DNA of 38,726 nucleotides from [Eubacterium] cellulosolvens LD2006 (GTDB lineage: Bacteria > Bacillota > Clostridia > Lachnospirales > Lachnospiraceae): the NCBI RefSeq assembly GCF_000621585.1, contig NZ_KK211309.1:211278-250003 (forward strand). Direction: 5' to 3'. The position numbers and the translations under genes were made by a program. Positions 16,646 to 24,512 of the stretch are shown here, in pieces (positions within the stretch are counted from its first letter, which is position 1; every line of letters starts with the position of its first letter). The notes under the pieces are model-generated. The model did not search any database, was not told the DNA's origin, and saw only the letters and a program-made list of their open reading frames with translations.

Positions 16646-17509
16646 ATGAGGGGAATTATTTTAGCTGCAGGAAAGGGAACACGTCTGTATCCGATCACGT
16701 TACCGTGCTGCAAGCCGCTTTTACCGGTATATGACAAGCCGATGATTTATTATCCGCTCAGTGTACTGATGGAAGCAGGCGTTCGCGAGATTCTCGTGAT
16801 CACACCGCCGGATGAAATGAGTTCGTTTGAAAATCTGATGGGAGACGGATCTCAGTACGGCGTGAAGATTTCTTACGTTGTTCAGAAGGTTCAGAGAGGT
16901 ATAGCCGACGCTTTTATCATTGGCAAAGAATTTATCGGGAATGACAGTGTCTGTCTCGCGCTCGGCGACAATATTTTTTTCGGGCCAGATTTTACCGGAA
17001 AACTTCAGCAGGCCGTAGAGGGGATGGAGAAGAACGGCGCGTCTGTTTTCGGTTATTATGTTGAAGATCCGAGACCTTTCGGCGTCGTGCAATTTAACGA
17101 AAACGGCATGGCGGTTTCGATCGAAGAGAAACCGGCGCAGCCGAAATCAAATTATATTGTGCCGGGGCTCTATTTCTACAACAATAAAGTCGTGGAGATC
17201 GCTGCCGGCGTGCAGCCATCGGCGAGGGGTGAGCTTGAGATTACCAGCGTGAACAACGCATATCTGGAGAACGGCGAGCTGAGCGTGGTTTCGCTCGACA
17301 GGGAATTCTCCTGGTTTGACGCAGGCAATGCGAACAGCCTTCTGGAGACTGCCGAGGCGGTAAAAGCGGCACAGGTATCCGGAAAAATGATCGCCTGCCC
17401 CGAGGAGATCGGCTACCGGAAACAGTGGATCACAGCGGACCAGCTGAAAACCTGCGCGGATAAATTCGGAAAAACAGAATACGGAAATTATTTGGCGAAG
17501 CTGATTTAA
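16646..17509 (+). CDS. rmlA: Glucose-1-phosphate thymidylyltransferase
   Basis: A 287-residue protein of the usual RmlA/RfbA length. It has the nucleotide-binding start G-I-I-L-A-A-G-K-G-T-R (Arg13), K-P-M-I-Y-Y-P-L-S, L-G-D-N-I-F metal-binding region, and E-E-K-P and F-S-W-F-D-A-G motifs. It makes dTDP-glucose from glucose-1-phosphate and dTTP in the cytoplasm, the first step to dTDP-rhamnose and other cell-wall sugars. The segment after G-D-G-S-Q-Y-G reads V-Q-K-V-Q-R-G-I-A, where many homologues have Q-P-S-P-D-G-L-A. rmlB, rmlC and rmlD are not in this window, and a strong hairpin follows, so it is transcribed alone. The ribosome site is AAGGAG. Confidence 0.93.
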   Translation: MRGIILAAGKGTRLYPITLPCCKPLLPVYDKPMIYYPLSVLMEAGVREILVITPPDEMSSFENLMGDGSQYGVKISYVVQKVQRGIADAFIIGKEFIGNDSVCLALGDNIFFGPDFTGKLQQAVEGMEKNGASVFGYYVEDPRPFGVVQFNENGMAVSIEEKPAQPKSNYIVPGLYFYNNKVVEIAAGVQPSARGELEITSVNNAYLENGELSVVSLDREFSWFDAGNANSLLETAEAVKAAQVSGKMIACPEEIGYRKQWITADQLKTCADKFGKTEYGNYLAKLI

Positions 17510-17529
17510 AACTTTGTCAAACGGATAAA

Positions 17530-17578
17530 ACAGACAACGCGGAGACCGAAAGAACGAACCGGTCTCCGCGTTGTCTGT
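17530..17578. terminator. Strong hairpin after rmlA
   Basis: A perfect 19-bp stem (17530-17548 with 17560-17578, arms starting ACAGACAACGCGG) and an 11-base loop. No long T run follows on the plus strand, but its size and position 20 bases after the stop suggest a terminator or an mRNA 3'-end stabiliser. Confidence 0.65.
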
Positions 17579-17679
17579 GTAATGGCAAAGGAAAGCTTTC
17601 GAAATATGCGGGAAACAAAATTCTCTGCTGAATTTCGCTGTGTGGTTTCGCTGTTATAGCTGTGTATATATCATAAGAT

Positions 17680-17707
17680 TTGGATATATTTTTTAAAATT
17701 ATATGAT
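17680..17707 (+). promoter_or_regulatory. Likely promoter of the 17800 gene
   Basis: TTGGAT (17680-17685) and TATGAT (17702-17707) are 16 bases apart in a very AT-rich stretch. The start codon lies about 90 bases further. The other boxes nearby have poorer spacing. Confidence 0.45.
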
Positions 17708-17799
17708 TATAGAAATATATTGCGATTCATGTTAAAATATATGCATGTAATATCCTCGGTTTTGGAGCTTATTTGTTTGAAAACAGGAGGAGCGATCAT

Positions 17800-20211
17800 A
17801 TGAGAAGCAAGTTGGTTACGTTTTTACTGAGTGCTGTAGTATGTCTGGCCGTTCCGTCCTGTCCGGTTGCGGCAGAGGAGTGCGGCGGGGGACAGGAGGT
17901 TCCGGCTGCAGAGGAAGCGGCGGCGAACGGGAAGGAAGAATTGGCCGGCTCTTCCGTGGCTGTTCCGGAGGGAGAAGATCCGGAGGAAGCGCCTCAGGTA
18001 TATGAAGATGCAGCGACGGAGGAGCTGACCGGTGACGGAGACGTGTCGGAAACGGGAACCTGCGGAACGAATCTTCGGTGGAGCCTGAGCGGTCCGGAGA
18101 ACAGCAGGACACTGACAATTTCCGGCTATGGAAAAATGACGGATTACACTCGGCCGGGCGACAGGCCGTGGAACAGTTCAAGCTCCTGCATTACAGGCAT
18201 AGTGATCGAAAACGGGGCGACATATATTGGAGAACAGGCGTTTTCCGGTTTCGTTTCTCTTCGGTCTGTGGAAATGCCGGAGACGATGCTTACAATTGGC
18301 GGAGATGCTTTTTTTGGCTGTGCAGCGCTGGAAAGCGTGTCCCTTCCATCCAGCGTGACGATTGTCGGATATCGCGCATTCGCGAATTGCGGGAAACTCC
18401 GGGAATTGAAGCTTCCGGATGGGCTGCTCACAATCGGAAACGCGGCTTTTTTCGGATGCGGGAATCTTTTGCGTATCGGGATTCCGGCCTCGGTTGAGGC
18501 GATCGGATGGAGTGCGTTTCAGAACTGTTCTTCGATCACGTCGGTTCAACTCCCCGCGGGGCTGGAGAGGATTGAGTCGAAGACTTTCTGCGGTTGTACA
18601 TCTTTGTCAGAGGTCTCGGTTCCGTCTACTGTCACGGAGATCCAGGCCTATGCGTTTTCCGGCTGTGTCTCTCTCGGGAAGATTTCTCTTCCGGAGGGAT
18701 TGAATAAAGTCGGAGATTTTGCTTTTTCCGGTGATACAAATCTTACAACGGTCACGATTCCGGCAGGGGTGCAGAGGCTCGGCACAGCCTGCTTTTCCGG
18801 TTGTGTGTCGTTGCACACGGTGACGCTTTCGCAGGGGATTGCGGAGATCGGAGACTCGGCCTTCAGCAGCTGTTCGTCTCTGCAAAACGTGATTTTTCCG
18901 TCGACGATTGTCACGATCGGAAATTCGGCCTTTTATAACTGCGGTTCGCTGAGGGATGTGACGCTTCCGGATGGGCTGAAAAATGTGAAGGCAGCCGCTT
19001 TTTACGGCTGTGCTTCCCTGACACAGATTCGTCTGCCGTCCGGGATAACGACGGTTGCCTATAAGGCGTTTGAAAACTGCAGCGCACTGTCACAGGTAAG
19101 CCTTCCGGCCGCGTTGACAGAAATCGGATATTACGCGTTTTCATCATGTCCGTCATTGGCGCAGATCAGTCTTCCGTCCGGGGTCACGGAAATCGGAGGC
19201 TATGCGTTCGCCTGGTGTTCGTCCTTGAGAGAACTGGCGTTTCCGTCAAATGTGCGTGCGATCCGGGAGTATACCTGCTATGGCTGTACGCAGCTGCAAA
19301 AGGTTTCCGTGCCGCAGATTGCAAGTGTGGACGAAACTGCTTTTCTTGGGTGCACAGCCCTTGACGCGCCATCGGTTCCCGCTCCGGGAAGCAGCAGTGC
19401 GGGCACAGGCGGTAGCGGAAACGGCAGCAGTGCGGGCGCAGGCGGGACCGGAAACAGCAGCAGTGCGGGCGCAGGCGGCAGCGGAAACAACGGCAGTGCG
19501 GGCGCAGGCGGGACCGGAAACAGCAGCAGTGCGGGCACAGGCGGCGGAAACAGCAGCAGTGCGGGCACAGGCGGGACCGGAAACAGCAGCAGTGCGGGCA
19601 CAGGCGGCGGAAACAGCAGCAGTGCGGGCACAGGCGGGACCGGAAACAGCAGCAGTGCGGGCACAGGCGGGACCGGAAACAGCAGCAGTGCGGGCACAAA
19701 CGACAGCGGCAACGGCGACGGCGCAGGCACGGCGAATAACGGACAGGATCTCGCGGTAGAGAAGAAGGCGGTTCCGATGTACCGGATGTATCTTCCGGCA
19801 ACGCGCGAGCATTTTTATACTGCGTCGACCAATGAGAGAAATGTACTTCGAAGAATCGGATGGATTTACGAAGGGATCGGCTGGTATGCTCCGGAGACGG
19901 GAGAACCGGTATACAGGCTTTATAATAAGCGAACGACGGATCATCATTACACCACATCGAAACACGAGAGAGATGTGCTCTCCGGTCTCGGGTGGAGGTA
20001 CGAGGGAATCGGCTGGTACTCGGATCCGGACAGGGGAATGCCGATGTACCGTCAGTGCTATCCGTATATTACAACAGGCGCGCATAATTACACGAGTGAT
20101 ACTCATGAAAGAGACGTGCTTGCTGCCAGAGGATGGAAGAACGAGGGCGTCGGCTTCTACGGTCTCGACATTGAGATGGTGAGGAGAACCGGGCAGGAGG
20201 TCGGGTCATAG
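17800..20211 (+). CDS. BspA-like LRR protein with DUF5648-like C-terminus
   Basis: An 803-residue protein. ATG 17800 is chosen because AGGAGG (17785-17790) lies 9 bases upstream and a clean signal peptide (about residues 1-25, ending PVAAEE) follows; the frame is open from TTG 17773. A W-x-L-S-G...L-T-I-S-G-Y-G motif at about residue 90 precedes about 17 LRR_5 repeats (residues 133-525). A low-complexity Gly/Ser/Ala/Thr linker covers about 527-647. The C-terminal 140 residues hold three repeats with motifs such as H-F-Y-T-(A/T)-x-x-x-E-R-(N/D)-V-L...G-W-x-(Y/N)-E-G-I-G-W-Y, typical of DUF5648-type beta-propeller-like surface domains. It is secreted, with no membrane anchor. It lacks the C-terminal domain shared by the 1209 and 7708 proteins, so any attachment must differ. 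Adhesion is the likely role; the ligand is unknown. Confidence 0.87.
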   Translation: MRSKLVTFLLSAVVCLAVPSCPVAAEECGGGQEVPAAEEAAANGKEELAGSSVAVPEGEDPEEAPQVYEDAATEELTGDGDVSETGTCGTNLRWSLSGPENSRTLTISGYGKMTDYTRPGDRPWNSSSSCITGIVIENGATYIGEQAFSGFVSLRSVEMPETMLTIGGDAFFGCAALESVSLPSSVTIVGYRAFANCGKLRELKLPDGLLTIGNAAFFGCGNLLRIGIPASVEAIGWSAFQNCSSITSVQLPAGLERIESKTFCGCTSLSEVSVPSTVTEIQAYAFSGCVSLGKISLPEGLNKVGDFAFSGDTNLTTVTIPAGVQRLGTACFSGCVSLHTVTLSQGIAEIGDSAFSSCSSLQNVIFPSTIVTIGNSAFYNCGSLRDVTLPDGLKNVKAAAFYGCASLTQIRLPSGITTVAYKAFENCSALSQVSLPAALTEIGYYAFSSCPSLAQISLPSGVTEIGGYAFAWCSSLRELAFPSNVRAIREYTCYGCTQLQKVSVPQIASVDETAFLGCTALDAPSVPAPGSSSAGTGGSGNGSSAGAGGTGNSSSAGAGGSGNNGSAGAGGTGNSSSAGTGGGNSSSAGTGGTGNSSSAGTGGGNSSSAGTGGTGNSSSAGTGGTGNSSSAGTNDSGNGDGAGTANNGQDLAVEKKAVPMYRMYLPATREHFYTASTNERNVLRRIGWIYEGIGWYAPETGEPVYRLYNKRTTDHHYTTSKHERDVLSGLGWRYEGIGWYSDPDRGMPMYRQCYPYITTGAHNYTSDTHERDVLAARGWKNEGVGFYGLDIEMVRRTGQEVGS
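19380..19722 (+). repeat. Gly/Ser-coding minisatellite
   Basis: Tandem units of about 27-33 bp with the core AGCAGCAGTGCGGGCACAGG (sometimes GGCGCAGG) run about ten times in frame and encode the linker between the LRR and DUF5648-like regions. Unit lengths are multiples of three, so gains and losses keep the frame. Copy number probably varies by slippage. Confidence 0.85.
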
Positions 20212-20283
20212 GCGCGACGGTTCGCAGGTGATGCTCTGTCGAATGTTTTTGATCAAGAAAAAACCGTAAAAGACTTTAAAGGG

Positions 20284-20312
20284 CTTTGGGAGCGGCGCTT
20301 CCAAAGTCTTTT
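20284..20312 (+). terminator. Terminator after the LRR gene
   Basis: CTTTGGGAG (20284-20292) pairs with CTTCCAAAG (20298-20306, one G-U pair) around CGGCG, followed by TCTTTT. An outer AAAAGACTTT/AAAGTCTTTT pair could form a competing, longer stem. Confidence 0.7.
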
Positions 20313-20370
20313 AAGTTGTGGTATATTTTTTTACAGTGGCTTGAATTTTCAGAATTTGAAGAGGGTATCA

Positions 20371-21003
20371 ATGGAAAGAGGAAATGCGATAGTATCAGAT
20401 GCGGAGAGCTTCCGCCGCAGCGCGGTTACTTTTGCTCTGTGTGTGATCAATATTATTGTCTTCCTGTTGGAAGAACTGAACGGCGAAAGCGGGGCCACGG
20501 AAGTGGCCATCCGGTTCGGGGCAATGTACCGGCCGCTGATGCTGGGGGGAGAATGGTGGAGGATGGTTACTTCCATGTTCGTGCATTTCGGACTGGATCA
20601 CATCATTTCCAACACGATCTCTCTTCTTTTGATCGGGATCTCACTGGAGCAGCACTGCGGACACATTCGTTTTCTGGTGATTTATCTGTTCGGCGGTCTG
20701 GCGGGGAACGTTCTGTCGTTTCTGGTAGAGGGCACGCGCCGCGTTCAGGCGGTTTCCGCAGGTGCGTCCGGAGCGGTCTTTTCACTTCTCGGAGCTTATC
20801 TCGCACTGGCGCTGATCTGGAAGAAAACAAGGACGGCGAATGTCAATCTGGTGTTGACTGTTGCGGCTGTCGGCTATATGTTTTACCGCAGCATGGGAAC
20901 GGGCGTAAATGTAGAGGCTCATCTGGGAGGCCTGATCGCGGGCTTTCTTCTCGGACTTGTTCTGTGCAGACCGGGAAAGAGCAGCACTGTGTTTGAGCGA
21001 TAG
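20371..21003 (+). CDS. Rhomboid-family intramembrane serine protease
   Basis: A 210-residue protein with about six membrane segments. It has the rhomboid signature: H-F-G-L-D-H-I-I-S-N after the first segment (His77 and Asn81), the catalytic G-A-S-G (Ser133) and A-H-L-G-G (His184). Rhomboids cut single-pass membrane proteins within or near the membrane. A possible local substrate is the single-pass surface protein encoded at 29207, but that is speculation. ATG 20371 is chosen for the GAGGG five bases upstream; the frame is open from TTG 20341. It follows a terminator, so it has its own promoter, although I see no clear boxes. Confidence 0.85.
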   Translation: MERGNAIVSDAESFRRSAVTFALCVINIIVFLLEELNGESGATEVAIRFGAMYRPLMLGGEWWRMVTSMFVHFGLDHIISNTISLLLIGISLEQHCGHIRFLVIYLFGGLAGNVLSFLVEGTRRVQAVSAGASGAVFSLLGAYLALALIWKKTRTANVNLVLTVAAVGYMFYRSMGTGVNVEAHLGGLIAGFLLGLVLCRPGKSSTVFER

Positions 21004-21102
21004 GGGCGGCTCCTGGCGGAGTCTTTATAGAATTTTTGGAATGGAAATATGGGGAAGCAGACCTGGAAAACAACGGAAAAGATTATGGGGAGGTAGGATC
21101 AA

Positions 21103-21366
21103 ATGAGTTCTTTTGAATATATCAGCGAGCACTACGGCAATGTCTGCCGCAGATGCATCAACCGCATGTGCAACGTTCACCTGGTGCCGGATGACGTGAG
21201 ATATCAGCAGTATCCGTATGAGTGTGATCAGTGCGGAAAAATGGCGAACATCGTCACCGGCGTGCGCTTTTCCGGGAAGCTGAAACTCTTTGGGAAAAAG
21301 CTGACCGAGGAGCCGAACCGGGTGGAGAAAGTCGCCGACGAAATCAGCTGGTACGACATAGACTGA
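21103..21366 (+). CDS. Small Cys-rich protein, possible zinc ribbon
   Basis: An 87-residue protein with ribosome site GGGGAGG about 10 bases upstream. Cys15-x-x-Cys18 (plus Cys23) and Cys41-x-x-Cys44 could bind one zinc as a ribbon, followed by a basic segment and an acidic tail. It has no signal peptide or membrane segment, so it is cytoplasmic. The function is unknown. It lies 99 bases after the rhomboid gene with no visible terminator, so the two may be co-transcribed. Confidence 0.65.
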   Translation: MSSFEYISEHYGNVCRRCINRMCNVHLVPDDVRYQQYPYECDQCGKMANIVTGVRFSGKLKLFGKKLTEEPNRVEKVADEISWYDID

Positions 21367-21449
21367 CAGGAAATTTTTGTTACCAATAAAATATTTCAAA
21401 ATCTAACAAAAATTAGACGAAATGTGATTTTTGTGTGACTCCCCTCGTC

Positions 21450-21455
21450 TATAGT
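21450..21455 (+). promoter_or_regulatory. Possible -10 box for the ncRNA
   Basis: TATAGT at 21450-21455 follows a GTGTGACTCCCCTCGTC stretch; no good -35 box is visible at normal spacing. If used, the transcript would start about 40 bases before the closing stem of the structured RNA. Confidence 0.3.
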
Positions 21456-21499
21456 AAGGTCATGCAAGATGATTGCAGAACAAATTGTTAATACTCTTG

Positions 21500-21790
21500 T
21501 TACCTAATAATGGAACTAAATTGTATCTGGGGGGATAAAGTTTAGATCGTGATTATACATTGAGCTCTTGCCCGGGCACCCTGCTGAGTAGGCGCACAGG
21601 CAGAGGAGAAGTGTTCAATGGGAGTGAGTATTCCGGCCGGAAGCCGACCTGGTGGTCTGAGACCTGTCTGAACAGACAGCTTCACGGATCGCAGGAAAGG
21701 TGCAAAGGCCGGGAGTGAGTAGCAAAATTCATTAGGTAATCAGGTATGAGAAAAAGCCGGCACGAAGGAGAAGCGTGCCGGCTTTTCTCA
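21500..21790 (+). ncRNA. Structured noncoding RNA, raiA-like or 6S-like candidate
   Basis: The ends pair over long range: TTACCTAAT (21500-21508) with ATTAGGTAA (21731-21739). Inside, GCACC-CTGC (21576-21584) pairs with GCAG-(4 nt)-GGTGC (21691-21703) and CCCGG with CCGGG (21709-21713). Local hairpins include CTGTCTG/CAGACAG (21664-21679) and GGC-CGGAA-GCC. The word GGGAGTGAGTA occurs twice (about 21620 and 21711), placed symmetrically in the fold. No coding frame or ribosome site is present, and the next gene is 370 bases away behind a terminator, so it is not a cis leader. Size and form suggest a conserved RNA such as the raiA motif or 6S RNA. I cannot decide which without a covariance-model search. 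Confidence 0.6.
21752..21790 (+). terminator. Terminator of the ncRNA
   Basis: AAAAGCCGGCACG (21752-21764) pairs perfectly with CGTGCCGGCTTTT (21774-21786), followed by CTC. A separate hairpin, CTCATCCAGG/CCTGGATGAG (21787-21810), follows at once and leads into the dispersed repeat. Confidence 0.85.
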
Positions 21791-22025
21791 TCCAGGTAAA
21801 CCTGGATGAGATGCTCCGCAGGATGCGCAGCTCGCAGATGAGAAGATCGCTGACGCGATTCTGCTCACGCGCGCAAAGTCCGACAGCGCTCTCCCAGAGA
21901 GTACGTTTGTGGGCGAAGAAAACACGCTTGCGGACTTTGATCTTTGCGTAAGAGACGATGCCTCTTACATGAGAAAAGCCGCATAGATGCGCAGCTCGCT
22001 GACGCGATTCTGCTCGTGCGCGAGA
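21787..22025 (+). repeat. Dispersed repeat copy, interrupted
   Basis: The hairpin CTCATCCAGG-TAAA-CCTGGATGAG is followed by ATGCTCCGCAGGATGCGCAG and CTCGCAGATGAGAAGATCGC, the module also seen at 424-653 and 38613-38726. A second partial module with GATGCGCAGCTCGC and GCGATTCTGCTCGTG lies at about 21985-22022. Between them are CTTGCGGACTTTG and a stretch not found in the other copies. The leading hairpin differs in sequence from the other copies while the module is kept. Confidence 0.7.
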
Positions 22026-22047
22026 ATATCCCGAATTGTTGTTTATG

Positions 22048-22076
22048 TTGAGAAAATTCCTGTATTATAATATAAT
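22048..22076 (+). promoter_or_regulatory. glmS promoter
   Basis: TTGAGA (22048-22053) and the perfect TATAAT (22071-22076) are exactly 17 bases apart, about 90 bases before the glmS start. The leader is too short for a glmS ribozyme, and I see no ribozyme core. Confidence 0.75.
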
Positions 22077-22166
22077 GTACTGATTGAAATGTCTGAAACT
22101 GACAATCAGGGAAATGCGGATCCGTCCGCGTTGCCCGAAACTTTGCATACATGGAGGGAGCTTAGC

Positions 22167-24035
22167 ATGTGTGGAATTGTAGGGTATGTGGGAGATAAAC
22201 AGGCGGCGCCGATCCTTCTGGACGGCCTGTCAAAATTGGAATACAGGGGATATGATTCAGCTGGTCTTGCCGTTCGAAACGACAGTGATAAATTCGAGGT
22301 CGTAAAGGCCAAGGGAAGACTGAAAGTACTCGCAAACAAAACGGATGACGGAAAGGCACTGTACGGCACCTGCGGAATCGGCCACACGCGCTGGGCGACG
22401 CACGGAGAGCCGTCGGAAATCAACGCCCATCCGCACACATCGGCTGCGGGAGAGATGGACGAAGACGCGGATGTTGTCGGCGTTCACAACGGAATCATCG
22501 AGAATTTCCAGGAAGTGAAAGAAAAACTGACCCGTCGCGGATACACGTTTTATTCGCAGACGGATACAGAGGTTCTGATCAAACTGGTGGATTATTATTA
22601 CAAGAAATACAACATGGGGCCGATCGACGCGCTCGCGAAGACGATCGTTCGTGTCCGCGGATCCTATGCGCTGGCGGTCATGTTCAGGGATTATCCGGGG
22701 GAAGTTTACGTCGCAAGAAAAGACAGCCCGATGATCATCGGCGTCAATGAGAATGAGTCATACATCGCCTCCGATGTACCGGCGATTCTGAAACACACCA
22801 GAAATGTCTACTACATCGGCAACCGTGAGATGGCAAAACTCTCCGGAGGAGAGGTGACTTTCTTCAACCTCGACGGAGACGAAATCGAGAAAGAACTTGT
22901 CGAGATCAAATGGGATGCGGAGGCTGCGGAAAAAGGCGGCTATGAGCATTTCATGATGAAAGAGATCCACGAGCAGCCAAAGGCCGTGAAGGATACACTG
23001 AACAGCTACATCAAGGCGGATGGAGACAGAAAGAGCATTGATCTTGCCGATGTCGGACTCTCAGAGGATGAGATCCGGGAGATCGAACAGATCTACATTG
23101 TGGCCTGCGGTTCCGCATGGCATGTCGGCATGGCGAGCCAGTATGTGATTGAAGACCTGGCGGAGGTTCCGGTGAGAGTTGAGCTTGCGTCTGAATTCCG
23201 ATACAGAAAACTTCCGGTAAATAAGAAGGGACTTGTCATTATTGTTTCCCAGTCGGGAGAGACGGCGGATTCCCTGGAGGCGCTCCGTCTCGCGAAACAG
23301 AACGGACTGAAGACGCTTGCCATCGTCAATGTTGTCGGATCTTCGATTGCCCGCGAGGCGGATCACGTGATGTACACACTCGCCGGACCGGAGATCGCGG
23401 TTGCGACGACAAAGGCCTACAGCACACAGCTTATCTGCGGCTACCTGCTGGCGGTACAGTTCGCGAAGACGAGAGGCCTTGTCGATGATGAAAAATACGC
23501 GTACTATATCGAGGAGCTGCTGGCTCTTCCGGAGAAGATTGAAAGAATCCTCAGTGACAAGGAGAGACTGCAGTGGTTCGCTGCCAAGTTCTCGAATGCA
23601 CACGATATCTTCTTCATCGGACGCGGCCTGGATTACGCGATTTCTCTCGAGGGAAGTCTCAAGATGAAGGAGATCTCCTATATTCACTCCGAGGCCTATG
23701 CGGCCGGAGAGCTGAAACACGGAACCATCAGTCTGATCGAGAACGGCACGCTTCTGATCGGCGTTCTGACACAGAAACAGCTGTATGAGAAGACGGTGAG
23801 CAACATGACCGAGTGCAAGAGCCGCGGAGCCTATCTGATGGGACTCACAACGTACGGTCATTATGAGATCGAGGATCACGCGGATTTCGTCGTATATATC
23901 CCGAAGGCGGACGAGCACTTCGCCGGCAGTCTGGCGGTTATTCCGCTTCAGCTGCTCGGATACTACACAAGTGTCGCAAAGGGTCTGGATGTGGATAAAC
24001 CTAGAAACCTCGCGAAGAGTGTAACGGTCGAGTAA
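22167..24035 (+). CDS. glmS: Glutamine-fructose-6-phosphate aminotransferase
   Basis: A 622-residue protein starting M-C-G-I-V-G-Y, which leaves Cys as the N-terminal nucleophile of the glutaminase domain. E-Y-R-G-Y-D-S-A-G, G-H-T-R-W-A-T-H-G and H-N-G-I-I-E-N-F follow. Two SIS domains (about residues 300-610) contain S-Q-S-G-E-T-A-D-S and the C-terminal K-S-V-T-V-E. It makes glucosamine-6-phosphate from fructose-6-phosphate and glutamine, the first committed step to UDP-GlcNAc for peptidoglycan. ATG 22167 is chosen because GGAGGG lies 8 bases upstream and family members begin exactly there; a longer frame from 22089 would block the Cys. It is monocistronic, between its own promoter and terminator. 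Confidence 0.96.
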   Translation: MCGIVGYVGDKQAAPILLDGLSKLEYRGYDSAGLAVRNDSDKFEVVKAKGRLKVLANKTDDGKALYGTCGIGHTRWATHGEPSEINAHPHTSAAGEMDEDADVVGVHNGIIENFQEVKEKLTRRGYTFYSQTDTEVLIKLVDYYYKKYNMGPIDALAKTIVRVRGSYALAVMFRDYPGEVYVARKDSPMIIGVNENESYIASDVPAILKHTRNVYYIGNREMAKLSGGEVTFFNLDGDEIEKELVEIKWDAEAAEKGGYEHFMMKEIHEQPKAVKDTLNSYIKADGDRKSIDLADVGLSEDEIREIEQIYIVACGSAWHVGMASQYVIEDLAEVPVRVELASEFRYRKLPVNKKGLVIIVSQSGETADSLEALRLAKQNGLKTLAIVNVVGSSIAREADHVMYTLAGPEIAVATTKAYSTQLICGYLLAVQFAKTRGLVDDEKYAYYIEELLALPEKIERILSDKERLQWFAAKFSNAHDIFFIGRGLDYAISLEGSLKMKEISYIHSEAYAAGELKHGTISLIENGTLLIGVLTQKQLYEKTVSNMTECKSRGAYLMGLTTYGHYEIEDHADFVVYIPKADEHFAGSLAVIPLQLLGYYTSVAKGLDVDKPRNLAKSVTVE

Positions 24036-24059
24036 TCTGAAACAGAATAGAAAAATAAT

Positions 24060-24091
24060 CGGCGGGGCGGCTCAGGCTGTCCCGCCGTTTT
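24060..24091 (+). terminator. glmS terminator
   Basis: CGGCGGGGC (24060-24068) pairs with GTCCCGCCG (24079-24087, one G-U pair) around a 10-base loop, followed by TTTTGC. Confidence 0.85.
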
Positions 24092-24093
24092 GC

Positions 24094-24137
24094 TGTGACA
24101 ACGAACCGGGTATGCGTCGCCAGGCTAGCTTCAATGA
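24094..24137 (+). repeat. Short post-terminator repeat, copy 1
   Basis: TGTGACAACGAACCGGGTAT and the following bases (CGCCA, GCT, GC) match 35128-35170 at roughly three of every four positions, with nothing coding in either. Both copies begin within a few bases of a terminator's T run. A shorter CAACGAGCCGGGG at about 7421 follows the 7370 terminator in the same way. Confidence 0.45.
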
Positions 24138-24261
24138 CACATATTTGCCATGGGAATTTCTTTCCGTGATAGAAAACGAAACCGAATGGTAGACTTTGCT
24201 GGACTTTGATTCCTGAATTTGATGGAAAAGATATGAAAATAATGTAAAAGAGTTAAATAAT

Positions 24262-24512
24262 CTGACACTTTTGAGCGGAAACGTAGTAAAATATAAATGA
24301 TAATGCTTTTGAAAGGTTTTTGTAACCGCAGATCTATCGGAAAACGGATGTGGGTGCGGCAGAACGGGCTGCGGTCTGAGGGAGCAGATACGAAAACGCG
24401 GAAGAAAGCTTCCGGCAAGAAGAGAGGCGCTGTCACGAAAAGCGGCTCCCGCCGGCAATACCGAGACGTGAATAATTAAAAACGAAAAACAAAATGAAAC
24501 GGGGGAAGATGT
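24262..24512 (+). promoter_or_regulatory. Promoter and long leader of the xylanase gene
   Basis: TAAAAT (24287-24292) with CTGACA (24262-24267, 19-base spacer), or TATAAA with TTGAGC (15-base spacer), is the likely promoter. The leader of about 200 bases holds GGAAG-AAAG-CTTCC (about 24400-24413), CCGCAG/CTGCGG and CCGGC/GCCGG pairs and no convincing ORF; a 60-codon frame at 24297 lacks a ribosome site. The fold matches no riboswitch I recognise. Confidence 0.4.

Noticed and set aside
22030-22166. glmS ribozyme
   Set aside because: Only about 90 transcribed bases precede glmS and no ribozyme core is visible.
24297-24479. 60-residue basic protein before the xylanase
   Set aside because: No ribosome site; the frame coincides with paired leader sequence and is probably chance.
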